A DNA stretch of 64,000 nt, taken from assembly GCF_037392515.1 (NCBI RefSeq), contig NC_090287.1, positions 10,523,501-10,587,500 on the forward strand. Reading direction: 5' to 3'. This DNA comes from Haliotis asinina (lineage: Eukaryota > Mollusca > Gastropoda > Lepetellida > Haliotidae). A program made the position numbers and the translations under genes. The notes under the pieces were generated by a model. That model did no database searches, was not told the origin of the DNA, and saw only the letters and a program-made list of their open reading frames with translations. Below, one piece after another: positions 1 through 14,100 of this stretch (position 1 is its first letter; each line of letters begins with the position of its first letter).

Positions 1-864
1 ACATTCTTCAAAATGACCATTGATCAGACAAGCAATGACATGTAATGTTTACATTTGCAAAAGTAAACAGCAGACACACAGTCTGAGTAAACATAGGCTC
101 AGTGTTTTTCGTTACAAACTCTAGAAGGTCATGTCAGCTAACATTTCAATTGACCAATGAGAACGGAGCTTACCCAATTGTGAGAGTTAACATTCACACA
201 TGCTTCTGGAACATTTTACTCTTACCTCGGAAATGTTTGGACTCAAACAAACCCGAATGCTATTTTCCTCAAGATCACTTCTGAGTGATACTCATGGAAG
301 ACACTATTATTGACAACAGTGAGTAAAATGCTGAAAATAGCATTTTGCCTATATTCCAGGATGTCATCCTGCGAAAATATAAGCTATACTGCAGCTATAT
401 ACTGCAGGTCAATTATCTGTGTTTCATGTGGATTTTGATTTCTAGAGAGATCAGTGTCAGTGACCAGGGAAGAGAAAATAAAAAATAACATTTAGAAGTC
501 CCACTGGACTCTAAACAGTAGCCGTTGTCTCATGGGTTCAATCTGGTCGTCTCACTCTTGATTGGACTGTCAGAAAGTAAATGCTCAAGGGTCAGCTGAT
601 GTGACCTTCTATTATAGTTAGACTCAGTATAGTCGTGCAATAAACCAGACTGAGCCTTTGTTTATTTCAACTGAGCAGATACGGGGCATATATTAAAAGT
701 TTTTTTGAACATCGCAAAGATACATAATTCACTACATAGAAATTGTATATGCTTGAGGCCAAAAAACGTCATTGAAAGTAGTCTGTCAAACTGACCCTGA
801 AACCAATATATCCAATATATTCAATGCAAGACTTCAATAGTTTGCTAGTCTAGGTTACATCAGG
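1..864. other. No gene recognised
   Basis: AT-rich sequence with only short chance reading frames; no exon, repeat or RNA gene is recognised. Confidence 0.5.
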
Positions 865-1021
865 TCTGGGTAGCTGGGTAGCCTAGTGGTTAAAGTGTTA
901 ATTAGCTCATCATGCTAAAGACTAGGGTTCGATTATTCACATGGGAACAATATGTGAAGCCCATTTCTGGTATCTCCTGTGGTGATATTGCTGGAATATT
1001 GCTAAAAGTTATCCAGACAGG
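865..1021 (+). mobile_element. tRNA-derived SINE, family A
   Basis: The head reads GCCTAGTGGTTAAAG (A-box like), followed by GGTTCGATT (B-box like). The tail is GATATTGCTGGAATATTGCT. The same head and tail recur at least ten more times in the window, so this is a dispersed family and not a tRNA gene. The strand is given with the ATTGCTGGAATATTGCT tail at the 3' end. Confidence 0.75.
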
Positions 1022-1059
1022 AATAATGAAGAAGTTGTGTCATATACTGATAATTCTTA

Positions 1060-2530
1060 AAGTGAACTTTATCTGAAGCCAAAAAAAATTTATGATATTT
1101 TTTATTCAGTAGATACTACAAAGGCAAAAGGCCCCGGCGGAATTAGCGATAAGTTTCTAAAAATAAACACTAGACTTCTAACTGCTCCTCTACCAGATGT
1201 ATTTAACCAATCCCTTTCTGAAAACACCCAAGTTTGGAAGAAAGCTTCTGTTGTCCCCATTCACAAGGTATCTTTTATACATTAGAGAGATATGGCATAA
1301 AGGGTAAATTATTAAAATGGTTTGAGAGTTATCTTGAAAATAGAGAACAATGTGTCATAAATAATGGATTTAGATTTGATAATAAACCTGTTTTTGCTGG
1401 GGTAACCCAGGGTTATGTATTGGCGTCATTCTTGTTTATTGTTTATATAAATGATATAGTTGAAGATATAAATAGCAATATACGCCTTTTTTCGGATGAT
1501 ACTTCTTCATATACAATCAGTGATGACCCCGATGTCAATACTGTGGTAATGGACGATGATTTACAGAGTATTTCAGAATGGGCAGAAAAGTGGCAAGTAT
1601 CTTTTAATCCAAATAAGACAGAATCAATACATTTTACTTACTTTTAAGTTGCAACCAACTTCAATGCCGAATCTAACCATGAATGGCAATGTCATTAAAT
1701 CTGTTCAAAGTCTTAAACATTCAGGTCTTACACTTCAGCATGATAGCTCATGGAAGACCACATTAATGACGGTGCTAAAAACGTTGCACCAGTGGTGAAT
1801 TGTGTAAAAAGTCTAAAATATTGTTACACCGGAAAACACTAGAAACCATGCACCAACAGTTCATATTACCAGTTTTTGATTACTGCAGTCATATATGGGA
1901 TAATTGTATCAAACTGCAAGCTGATATACTTGAAAAGCTAAATCTTGATGCTTTAAGAACCATGTGTGCCTCAGTTTGTGGTACCAGTCACCATAAAATA
2001 CACAAAGAAACCAATTGTCACCTGTTATGTCGTAGAAGATACTTTCATAAAATGGCTATGTTTTACAAAATGGTTAATAACACTACACCAAGTTATCTCA
2101 GCAACCTTATTCTTCCTAGAATATCAGATGTCGTTGGTTATAATCTGCGCGATGACTCAAACCTTCAGACTGTAAACTGTAAATCTGTCAATTATGCTAG
2201 GTCCTTTCTCTCGGAAACTGTTAAATTGTGTGAATTCATTACCAACCAAACAAAGAGAATCACCGAGCCTATCAATATTCAAAATGCAATTTCAAACGAT
2301 TCACCTATCTACTACTTTCGGAAGCAAATTCTGTCAAATTATACATTCTCATCTCAGACTTGAAGGTAGTGACCTTAATGCACACAAATATGAAAGGTTC
2401 ATATTTCCAACATCATCTTGCTCTTAACTCGGCTCATTATTTCTTTTCAAAAAAGAAACCAAAATTCAATTTTGTTCGGAAACAAACTGTTCCTCAATAG
2501 AAAATAAAGACTTTTAATTTAGTGCACTCT
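1060..2530 (+). mobile_element. Decayed non-LTR retrotransposon (LINE), reverse transcriptase remnant
   Basis: Conceptual translation gives reverse transcriptase of a jockey/CR1-like LINE. The upstream piece (about 1117-1266) carries the KGPGGIS motif and a VVPIHK end. The text then jumps to LERYGIKGKLLKWFESYL, so the segment that normally holds catalytic motif A (FDxV) is deleted. Motif B follows as GVTQGYVLASFLF (usually GVPQGSVLGPLLF) and motif C as LFSDDT (usually FADDT). After a frame change near 1645, a C-terminal region typical of these elements runs to about 2363, with CSHIWDNC and LNLDALRT. The element is 5' truncated, internally deleted and frameshifted, so it is dead. The exact clade is uncertain. 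No target-site duplication was identified. Confidence 0.8.
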
Positions 2531-3423
2531 TTTATAAATTTAACAGGAAGATTTGATCCAAAATAGTTGTTTGTATGGCATACATACACGTATACTGTTT
2601 AACAATGATTGGCATTACTTCTTGTTTTTGCAACATTGTATAGCATTCACATTGTTCATTCATCATAGCATATAACTCCTCTTTCCACTGTATCCTGGAG
2701 CTTATGCTTGTCTATCAATCCGGTTCCTTTCATTGGAAATATTTAGGTTTATATCAAATATACCTAAAAGTGGCTTAAAACTAAACTCATCCACTCACTT
2801 CATAAGATTCAGAAAGATGGTCTCCATTTCATTTGATCAAATGTTAGTATGCATTGCCAGAAACACTGCACTATTCAGCCATGTTATCATAATCCAGATC
2901 ATGGTTTTAATGGCAAGTTATTGCCTTGTCAGCCAGATTGTACTGACAGTATTGTGACGCTCTGCTTCAATGCAAGCCTCACAATAATACTATGTAATCT
3001 TACACTGCTGTAAAGACAAAACAGTGGATAATCTCTCACTAGCATCAACAAAACAATGAAAACGAATCTTGACAGATTATAGCAGTAGAGTAGATGATAT
3101 CTTCCCTGTCCATGTATGCCCTACTATACACCCTTTTCAGCTGATGAAAGGATAAAAGAACCTTAATAATGGCTGACACTTTGTCAAATTTTGTGCAAAT
3201 GATTTAATGTCTGGAGCAAGAAGAAAGGTTTAATACATGCAATACATGTAAACAACTCAAAGGCAGGATAAAAATCCACCTGATTATTTTCATGTCACTT
3301 TGGTCAATCTGCCATAGCTATGTCAGTTTAACCCCACTAATATGACAAATTGGGTTTTCTTTCACATCTTTTGAGTAACATGTATTTTTTCTTGAGAAAT
3401 AAAGTACCTGTTGTTGGTTAGCT
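2531..3423. other. No gene recognised
   Basis: Non-coding, AT-rich. The short reading frame at 2733-2957 has no recognisable motif. Confidence 0.5.
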
Positions 3424-3655
3424 GGTTGGTTTAAAGCTGCACTTAGCAATATTCTAGCCATATGGTGGTGGTCTGTAAATAATCCATTCTGAACCAGACA
3501 TAGATCCCAGCAACTGGGAACTGATGACATGTGTCAACCAAGTCAGCAAGCCTGACCACCTGATCTCGTTAGCCACCACTTACAGCTAGCATCGGTTGCT
3601 GAAGACCAGTTGTATTGTGGATCTTCAAGGGTCACAATTGTGTTGTTAGGAAGGG
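3424..3655 (-). mobile_element. SINE-like retroposon, family B
   Basis: The left edge reads CACTTAGCAATATTCTAGCC, the reverse complement of the shared tail. The body carries CTGTAAATAATC, AACTGGGAACTGATGACATG, GTCAACCAAGTCAGC and GTTGCTGAAGACC. At least seven other copies share these words. The strand is set so that the shared GGAATATTGCT tail is 3'. Confidence 0.7.
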
Positions 3656-6600
3656 ATAAAGTATGAAAGGATGGATCAGTGGACAAATAGATGACATCTA
3701 GTACCAGAAATATAGCTATCTCTTAAAATATATATATATCTACAGAGACATCCAAGTTGGGCCCAGAACAATCCCTAATTTGAACATGGTATATGGTATG
3801 GTTTTGTCTAAACATTTTGCTATTTGAACATTACTGGGCATAAATGAGCTGTAGACTTCAGTATGCACTACGCTGTTGATGCCTGTTGTGGATCAAAATG
3901 AATGGAAACCATGCTTAGCACACTGTACCACGTGTCCTGATACTACTGCAGCAGAGATGCATGTGTCAGTACTAACAGTTAATATTTAAACTTGTCAGCA
4001 ATGGTTTGCCATTGGACCGTGGCCAAGCGTGAACAGGTGCATCAATCACTAGCCATAATTGCAATGCTCCAAATAATTTTTCAACATGAGGAGTATGTAC
4101 GCTTTATTTTTTCAATATATGAGTACTGGGAAAAGTTAGAGTACTGAATGGAAATTTAAATGTCGTGTAAGTAATCTTGTGTTTCATTTCATATATGCAC
4201 CACAACATTGCTACTCTTGTGTAAACAGGTCAATAAACAATGAAGAAATACTTTTTCAGATAAGTATGTCTGTAAAAGATTCTAAGACTGTACACCATTG
4301 CTGTGGTGTGTATCTGCTATGTTTTCTGATTTTTTTCCTACCGTATCGTGCATATTTTTTATTGGTACACCTTATCTGGAGCCCCGATAATTGCCATAGT
4401 GCATGTGCAGTGCATGTACTGAGACCTGACTCAACACCTATACCACAACTGCCTTGTTGGAGGGATAGCATAGCATTATTCAAGTGCAAACATTTTCAGG
4501 GAAAATACATTTAGCAACAAGTTGACATTATTTTTTCGATGCAACCATTAACCCTCATGACAAGTAACTGACAGCTTATCCAATACATACACAGTGACCA
4601 GTAGAAATATCATCATTATAGTGGCCATCACACTTGTTGAGTCCTTATGGGGGAATAAACAGACTTTCTGATGCACAAGACGTCACTTCATACGTTCACT
4701 CAATACAGAAAGTAATCTGTACTTGAATCATGTTGTACTTTGTGACTCAGACATTACTGCAATTATTTTGCCTTGGAAAAGCAAGTCTAGCAGATTTTCC
4801 AGTGTTTAGGAATCTTCCATTTCAGCTTAAATTAGATACTAAATTCAGAGATTCGACATTAATCAGTGCTGGACCTAATTCCTTGACAGACACATTTGAT
4901 CACTAATCTACTGGGTAGTACTAGAAAACTTATCTCAGTGAAGGTACACCACTGCACACATCTCTCGAAAACTGAACGATACTATTTTTCTTGCAGAGTC
5001 ACTGATATGCGAACACATGTTAATGATTTATTCATGCTGAATTTAGAATAAATCATTAATTACCATAACATATTCCACAACTTTTCTTCAAAGGTCTGAA
5101 TGTAGAGCAGAAATTCATGGCCTTTGTAAACACATTTGTTATTTACAAAAAAAAAAACGCTTAGAAAATTAAAACAAAGGAAACATAGCTTTGTCTGCTC
5201 TTTTACCTTACATTCATATGACAAATTTACTGAGAGAATTCATCGTGTTAATCTATATTTTTCTTGTCAGCATTGATGAAAGAATGCAAATGGATTGACA
5301 CACCTCTTTCTAGAAGCATTCAAAACAAGCAAATGGAACTTTATTTTAACAGGTTGTAAAATCCACTAAAGCTAACTGAACTTCATCACAAAACAAACTC
5401 ATTTGGTGGTATAGAGATATATCATAAATATGTCATTCTTACAATGGTTAATTCATAAGATTAAGGTTATTAATACTGCATATTATCATAGTGAAACACA
5501 CACAAGGTAAATACCACACAATGAAATTCTGTACTGTTCCACCACACAGAAATTGACACTACAGTCAAGTGTGTCAGGTAACCATCTTACAAGGTAATGT
5601 CACTGTTGACAGTTGATTACACGTACATTTACATATTACAGCAAAATAGTTGTCAAATGAGAGAAACAACAGACAATTGGTGAAAATGCAGGTACTCACA
5701 TATCCTGTTTGCTGGTCCATGCTAGGGTGTGGTGTTACGACAGGTTACAGACAGACAGATGACAAACAATGCGACAAGGTGAAAGGAGTTAGTAGCATGC
5801 AGGTAACGTCAGGACATTGCTATCAGGGCAAGTAAATGAACCTGGCCTAGATATAAGGATCTCTGGGTGTCCACGTTGGTTATCTGACCTGCCTGTTTTC
5901 CGTCAGTCTAAGACATGTCCTATTTACAAGCTTGTCAAGGTGGTGGTGTTAGCTCATTGCTACTACCTTCGTGATAGTCCAAAATGGATCAATACCTGAT
6001 GTAAGCTGGTACAAACTACTGAGTGTAACGACTATCTTACTAGTTCACCTGGTGAATGAAGCTGGTATGCCTGTCCATTTTGTACTGGAGATGTTGTGCG
6101 ACAGCCCAACCTATGTTGTGACCCAGCTGGCCTGAGCTCTCACAGCTGATGCCTTGAGGGCCAAGCACACTGTTAGCGGACTGTATTCAATAATGCTACA
6201 TGATATGGTGAGTGTTTGTTTTAATGTGTCTCTTCATTTAGTAAGAGGAAGATTTATTGCATGTTACTTTTTGCTTAGACAAAGTGACCTTCCCTTTCTT
6301 CAAATTGTTTATCTAACTTCTAAGTCCTAGAATAATTTGACTTTGCATGTAGGAATGTTTTATGATATTAATGATTTTGAAAACATTAAACACTGTTCAT
6401 GCTGTGTAAAGATCTGGTACAATAATGTTTCTTACTTCATACATGTAGTTAAAATACTGAATTAGGATATTAATATGTTAGCAGTATAAGAACTGTATAA
6501 AAATCAATTTGGGAAGCATGACATAGAATTTCAAAGTCGGCATGAAACTTCCAATCTACCTTATTTTCTCCACAAATTGGTTTCAATGCTGTTTATCTTG

Positions 6601-7604
6601 TATAATATTATACATCATATTAAAACAAAATATGTTTATGCATTACCAAGAAACAAAATGAATATAGGCCATATGTGCACATGCATCTAACAGATAGATA
6701 GTGTCAAGTGCACTTTGATCTTGGTATGAAACATGACAAAACATGAATACAAGAAGACTTAAAGACCTTGTGATAATATTCACTCTATCTGCACTTATGT
6801 CACATGTCTGTGCACTATGTCACATTTAAGTAAGGTTTTCAGTGACAGTCTAGCAGTCCTCTGTCAGCCCCTAGTCTTACTTTCAAAGAATAACAGTCTT
6901 TCCTTGGAGTTACATGAACATTTTCTTTTAAAATGTGGTGCCTGATTCAGAATACTCATGCATCAGTACACTGCTTAAGGCTCCATGAATGTACGAAGTA
7001 GAGAGATAAAAAAGTGGGATATCGGTCACATTGAAACAGCAATAGTTACCTGTGGGTAATAATTCATGAGTATTTTAATACATGATGGTATTTTACTGGG
7101 CTGAATAGGAAGGGAGAAAGAGAGAGAGAGAATGGGAGAGGGCGGGGAAAAGCAAGGGGATACGTAGATAATGGGATGTGTGTTTGCTGACTGGAATGAA
7201 CTTGCACACATAGGGAAAATAATAGTATGAAATAATATTCCAAACATACACTTCAAATAGCTTTAAGATAAAAATTTAGTCACTAAGTACACTATGTTAG
7301 TTTAGATCTTGGCTTTTGATTCTGGCATTAATTTTGCATAAGAAATTATTATGAATAGAATGATGAGATTTTGATGTGAATGGATCAAGCTGACCCTCAT
7401 GAACAACACATCATAGAGTAGCTTTGTCTTTAGCAGTGCAAACTACTTAAAATTTGGGGGGTTTCGCTACATTTCTTTTCTGAAAGATTTAACTGTCAAT
7501 GTCCAATATACTCCATAAAAAATGTTAAGAGTCAGATGTGTGTGTCTTTGGTTATAGCGTAAATGTAACTTACAGACAAGCCCATTCATACACTTGACCC
7601 TAGT
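3656..7604. other. No gene recognised
   Basis: About 4 kb of AT-rich sequence. Reading frames such as 4179-4514 and 5650-5999 show no family motif or convincing splice structure. A GAGA-rich patch lies near 7110-7160. Confidence 0.45.
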
Positions 7605-9500
7605 CTATTTTAGATGACCCTATCTCATACACATGACCTTATCTCATACCTATGATGATCTTACTGCATACACATGACGTTACCTCATACACATGACCTT
7701 ATCTCATACCTATGATGATCTTACTGCATACACATGACCTTATCTCATACCTATGATGATCTTACTGCATACACATGACCCTACCTCATGCACATGACCT
7801 TATCTCATACCTATGATGATCTTAGTGCATACACATGACCTTATCTCATACCTATGATGATCTTACTGCATACACATGACCTTATCTCATACCTATGATG
7901 ATCTTACTGCATACACATGACCCTACCTCATGCACATGACCTTATCTCATACCTATGATGATCTTAGTGCATACACATGACCTTATCTCATACCTATGAT
8001 GATCTTACTGCATACACATGACCCTACCTCATGCACATGACCTTATCTCATACATATGATGATCTTACTGCATACACATGACGTTACCTCATACACATGA
8101 CCTTATCTCATACATATGATGATCTTACTGCATACACATGACCCTACCTCATGCACATGACCTTATCTCATACCTATGATGATCTTACTGCATACACATG
8201 ACCTTACCTCATGCACATGACCTTATCTCATACATATGATGATCTTACTGCATACACATGACGTTACCTCATACACATGACCTTATCTCATACCTATGAT
8301 GATCTTACTGCATACACATGACCCTACCTCATGCACATGACCTTATCTCATACCTATGATGATCTTACTGCATACACATGACGTTACCTCATACACATGA
8401 CCTTATCTCATACCTATGATGATCTTGCTGCATACACATGACCTTATCTCATACCTATGATGATCTTACTGCATACACATGACCTTATCTCATACCTATG
8501 ATGATCTTACTGCATACACATGACCTTATCTCATACCTATGATGATCTTGCTGCATACACATGACCCTACCTCATGCACATGACCTTATCTCATACCTAT
8601 GATGATCTTACTGCATACACATGACCTTATCTCATACCTATGATGATCTTACTGCATACACATGACCTTATCTCATACCTATGATGATCTTACTGCATAC
8701 ACATGACCTTACCATGCACATGACCTTATCTCATACATATGATGATCTTAGTGCATACACATGACCTTATCTCATACCTATGATGATCTTACTGCATACA
8801 CATGACCTTATCTCATACCTATGATGATCTTACTGCATACACATGACCTTATCTCATACACCTGATCTCATACATATAACGATCTTATTGCATATACATG
8901 ACCTCATCTCATACGCATGACGATCTTATTGCATACACATGACCTTTATCTCATACACATGAGGATCTTAGTGCACAGACATGATCTTATCTCATACACA
9001 TGACGATCTTATTGCATACACATGACCTCATCTCACACACATGCGGATCTTAGTGCACAGACATGACCTTATCTCATACACATGACGATCTTATTGCATA
9101 TATATGACCTCATCTCACACACATGCGGATCTTAGTGCACAGACATGACCTTATCTCATACACATGACGATCTTATTGCATACACATGACCTCATCTCAC
9201 ACACATGTGGATCTTAGTGCACAGACATGACCTTATCTCATACACATGACGATCTTATTGCATACACATGACCTCATCTCACACACATGCGGATCTTAGT
9301 GCACAGACATGACCTTATCTCATACACATGACGATCTTATTGCATACACATGACCTCATCTCACACACATGCGGATCTTAGTGCACAGACATGACCTTAT
9401 CTCATACACATGACGATCTTATTGCATACACATGACCTCATCTCACACACATGCGGATCTTAGTGCACAGACATGACCTTATCTCATACACATGATGGCC
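7605..9500. repeat. Satellite array with higher-order units of 41, 60 and 82 bp
   Basis: About 1.9 kb built from variants of a ~20 bp word like CTCATACACATGACCTTA. The commonest unit is 41 bp (CTCATACCTATGATGATCTT plus ACTGCATACACATGACCTTAT). Between about 7981 and 8400 a 19 bp extra (containing CCTACCTCATGCACATG) makes a regular 60 bp unit. From about 8920 to 9480 the array changes to an 82 bp unit holding GACGATCTTATTGCAT and GCGGATCTTAGTGCACAG. There are no spacers and no coding frame. Confidence 0.95.
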
Positions 9501-10369
9501 TTATCACATAGACATGATGACCGCTATCTCATAAACGTGACATGACTTCACTGCACTTATTGGCCAGACAGCTGAGAGATAAAATGTGACATGTAACTGG
9601 CTTTAAGGAATATATCAGACAACAGGAACTTATTTGTGAGCAAAAGTACTTGACTGTTCAAGACTATCATGACCTGTCTTCACACACTCCCTACCCAAAC
9701 CAACCTTTTCCAAAAACATAATACACAAATTCTCCAGCCTGTGCAATAAAATCCTAGGTCCTCATGAAATTTATTGTGTTTGAAGTTTTGAGGAAAGTCT
9801 TCATCCATCTTAATGTCCATGTGGAATAGGTTAAAATGTTATAATGACATTATAGCTAGGACGTATTTCTGTGGTTATACCTACAGACATCTACCGCTTG
9901 TATAAATGTTGTTATAAACGATTGGAAATGTCAATATTTGTTTCTTTCAAGTCAGTCAGCTGTGCAGCAGACGGCCCAAAACAAGATGTTTATCAACAGA
10001 TGTCCAATACTGCCTACATTCCAGTCAATTCATTGATCTGTACCTTTGTCTACGAATACTGCAGGCAGTTCATCATAGTAACTAGTTATTGGTTCAGAGC
10101 TGTAAATAATAACTGTTTTTTCCTTTGATCCTAATCATCTATCTATCACTAAAATTCAGTTGTTATTAATGGTTCTGTTATGACAATGAAAATTTCTCAT
10201 GGCAAAATGACTAAACAGGTGTCTAATGTTTAGCAATAATAATAATATACATAAAAGGATATTGGTAAAAACCCACATTACAAGTGGTTCAATGGAGGTT
10301 ATTTTCTCACTCACTACATCAGTCAGGCAAATTAACACTGTGGATTACAACATATTTTCTTGCTAATAT
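9501..10369. other. No gene recognised
   Basis: Non-coding. The reading frame at 9871-10128 has no recognised motif. Confidence 0.45.
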
Positions 10370-10498
10370 TCTGACCAGCAAAAGAAACACAACTCTGGCT
10401 TTTGTCAAATTTTTCAATAGAAAACATATACATGAACACTTCCCTTTATGATATTTCATTTTTCCCCCCGAAAAGTGTGTTTCTTTTGCTGTTCAGTA
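10370..10498. mobile_element. Fold-back MITE, copy 1
   Basis: The inverted ends are CTGACCAGCAAAAGAAACAC on the left (about 10371-10390) and GTGTTTCTTTTGCTGTTCAG on the right (about 10477-10496). About 130 bp long with no coding capacity. A related element in the opposite orientation lies at 11022-11122. Confidence 0.7.
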
Positions 10499-11021
10499 TA
10501 TAAGTATCAGCTTGGACAGAAGAGGCCCTTCAACAAAAGAATTACTGTGAATGCTGTGCTTTACATGAACAAACTTAATTTGAAAATCTAATTTCATCAA
10601 ACATTCAAGTATCCACCTAAAGCAATACTGAATGAGGATATAAATAAAATGTGTTGGAAAACAAGAGGTATATACGAAAAAAAATGACAAAAGCTCCATA
10701 TGTGATTTAAAACCGAATGAGTGGAATGAGGTTTTACATATAAAAAATATTGAGCTGCTATAATTTTGATACATACCCTTCAGGTTTAAAGTTAACTTCA
10801 CTACCCTAATGGATCTGTTCAGTCTTCTGACAAACCAATGATTGCTGTTGAGCTTTTCTGTCCCCTACTCCTTTGTACTAAAATTATATGTGAACAAAAG
10901 TGTGCAAAGAAAGCAGTAAGTTATTACATAGTTGGATTTTTATATCACATATTGATGTTGCTGTCATTTTACTTGTGGGTTATCCTTTGTATGTCAAGGT
11001 CACATGGTCATCACCTTTATA

Positions 11022-11122
11022 TACTGCACACCAAAAGAAACATAAGTTTTGAAAAAAGATGAAATCTCATAACGTTAAGTGTTCATGTTTATGTCTTTTT
11101 TGCTTTTCTTCGGCTGTTTAGT
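11022..11122. mobile_element. Fold-back MITE, copy 2
   Basis: Starts ACTGCACACCAAAAGAAACA and shares AAGTGTTCATG and GATGAAAT words with the reverse complement of the 10370-10498 element. The right end (GCTTTTCTTCGGCTGTTTAG) is a degenerate inverted match of the left end. Non-autonomous; parent family not determined. Confidence 0.55.
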
Positions 11123-14100
11123 TAATGTGCTCCAGATTTTGCAATGGAGAGTTCACCAAAGTAACCATGACTTGAAAATTAAAAATATGCCAAGCCATAA
11201 GGTCTTTAAAGGAATGTGTTTCTGACTTACTGACCTACATTAATTGAAGGAAATGACACAAACAGGTTTAACTCTTATTCACTGCTCATGACAAAACAAA
11301 GAGAACACCTGAAATGAGACATGAGACAAAACGGGTCAGTGTGCAACATTTATGCTGGTCCTGTGGTCCCTGTCTAGTAATAATTGATCAGGACTACGGG
11401 TGCACGTACTGAAACAGCATACCACAATGTTCGTGGAACCTTAGTATTTTGCCTTCAGGGCTTCTAATGCTGAAAATGATACGTCCTAGGTCCAACACTT
11501 GTTCAGTCATGCATTACTTTAGGCAGTAGAAGCCCCTGCTTTTTGGCTCTCGTCAGTTTTCTACATTATGATCATTGTAAGAATGTATCACTTCACTTAA
11601 AACTAATAGAGTCAACTTACCAAACTATATATATAGATATCCATAAAGCTGGTAGGAATATATACCAAGTCCTTATAGTGCAAAATGTCCCAAGTAATCT
11701 CTCTTCACTAATTTTTTATTTGTTCTAAGTCTTATTACGCATAAAATCATTAGAAAAATGTAAGCTAAGAAGAGTTACTTCCCTTGGAAAAATCCACTTC
11801 CCGCAGGTACGCAAATACAGTATGCTTTTTTTTCATCAAAGAATGTTTTTGCATTAAAATGACATCTGGCCTTCTTTTATCCATACTGAACCACCTAAAT
11901 ATTTCAAACACAATAGCTTTTGTCTACATCTTACATACCTAAATACTGATCTTGTGAAGAAATTCTATTTTTTCCTTTACTTTGAATTCCCCCACCATCC
12001 CCCCAAAAAATACGCCAGGATAAGCATAAATTGTTTCTGTGAAGGATGGTCAACCATATTTCTGTTAAGTGAATTTTTTAACATCATGATCATGATGGAG
12101 TGAGCTGGGTGTTTGTTCTATCATCATAAGAATTATTTCATTCATATTCCATCGAAATGATTTTACATAATAAACCAATTTGGGAAATCAAAACTGATCT
12201 TTCAGCAGGCTGAGACAATGTTTTACTTACAAGGTAACCAGAACGCAGTTTAATTATTTAATATCACTGAACACTGAACAACCCTTGGAGTGTGGGGAAA
12301 GGAACATGTGGGCCATGTATGACTCATGCTCATACTATCAACTACTGATTTGTCTGGTTCAGATGTTATCATATACCGGACCAAATGGTGTAATTCATAA
12401 CTAAGTTTAACAGTGTTTGTCCTAAGCATAAGAATTTCGGAGTCATTACGACTCCCTGGTGTCATGAGAGGGAGTCATGGACATGTTTTGGGCAGTTAAC
12501 TTCAGTTTGGAACTTCAATCAAGACATCAACTGTGATTGTTTAATAACGAAAAAATACAAGGAAGGGTAGGCATATAATGAGCACTGAGCAGTTAACTGG
12601 CAACACTGAACTATGTTGTGTGAATTTGTATCTGAACTAAGGGACCAGTAACATTGTCATAAACATATAAATTCACTATGTATTTGCAATAACTTGTGCA
12701 TCAAATACCCAGGTTTCTTCATCATGGCAAAAACTGCTTGAGTATTGCTGACTGCAGTGGTCAACAAGAAGTGAATCACTGAACATTGTTCATGTCCGTT
12801 ACAGCATTATTGAAGGCAAAATTCATGCAAAAATGGCTACAACATTAGTGAATAAAAAACACAAGAAATTACTGTTTTACAGTGTGTGAAAATATTTTCA
12901 TGTCTGTGTTTTCCAAAATTGGAAAGTACATAATCTTAACAAACCAAGGATGAGGTGAAAAGGGGTGTAACACAGTGTTTAAAACTATTGCACTTACATT
13001 GTGACATCCATGCAAATGAATGTGAGAAAGCCAGGCAGGGCTGACAACAAGTGCAATCTTTCCAAGACATCATGTTGAAGCTGAAGATTGAACAACCCAC
13101 CTTTTGCTCTGCTTGGAGATTCTCAATCGACTACACCATGTAAGCAGCCAAAACAAAAAGAAAAGCTATAATGTCTTCCCTTTCAGTAGTCAACATTCAT
13201 TTATCCATGGTGGAGATGATCTAAATTATATATTGCTATAAAAGTTTTACTTTGTATTATGGTAATCCTGTTTTTCATGAATTCTAACCATCTAAGAAGT
13301 TACACAAACATGCATTTGCAAAGTAAATGAAAGTCACATTGCACTGCCAGTGCACAAGTTCTATTTTTTCAAAATCCTACTTTAAAGTAATATAAAAAAA
13401 ATATGAATTTGTAACTTGATATTCATTTAAAAAGTAGAGCTTCAGTCTCATGTAAATCAAACTGTCAGTCTGACTGACAATATACACAGGTAAGGGAAAC
13501 CTAAGATAATTCAACTTCATAGTTAGTCTGTGTAGGTTTTGTTGTACTTGGGAAGTCCCACATTACATGGCAATGCCATGTTATATACAGGCCTATAATT
13601 GTCAATGTAAAAAACAGTTGGTCTTATGACTTGTAGGAGTCCTATCCCTATGCCACTCTTACTTTGCAGTACACAAAAATTGTTGTGAAATTCATGAAGT
13701 ACATTTGGGGATTGGGGCGTTAGGGGTTATATATTTGTTATGATATAAAGGATTCTCTAGATTCCTACAGGTACTTAAATCTATCACAGCCACTCTTTCA
13801 GATATCAGTCGGGATGCTGCAGCATAACATCTTGTCTCTGAAATGAACATACTAATTTCGATAATAATACTTATAAAATATAATGAAAAGGAGCCATAAA
13901 ACTGTCGCAATCTAGACTCAGCTCATATTCTATACTTGCATGAGCTGTATTAGGTATAGATATCTGTATGACAGACTAGTGTTTGTTTCAGTACAAATGT
14001 ACCTCAGGCACTTTTTTGTACGTAGACAAATGTGCAAATACATACATACACAGACCTTGTTACATTGCTGCATTTATGGTATTGCAGCAAATTGATATTT

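Noticed and set aside
7605-9500. CRISPR-like direct repeats
   Set aside because: Units abut without unique spacers and the setting is a nuclear animal genome; it is a satellite.
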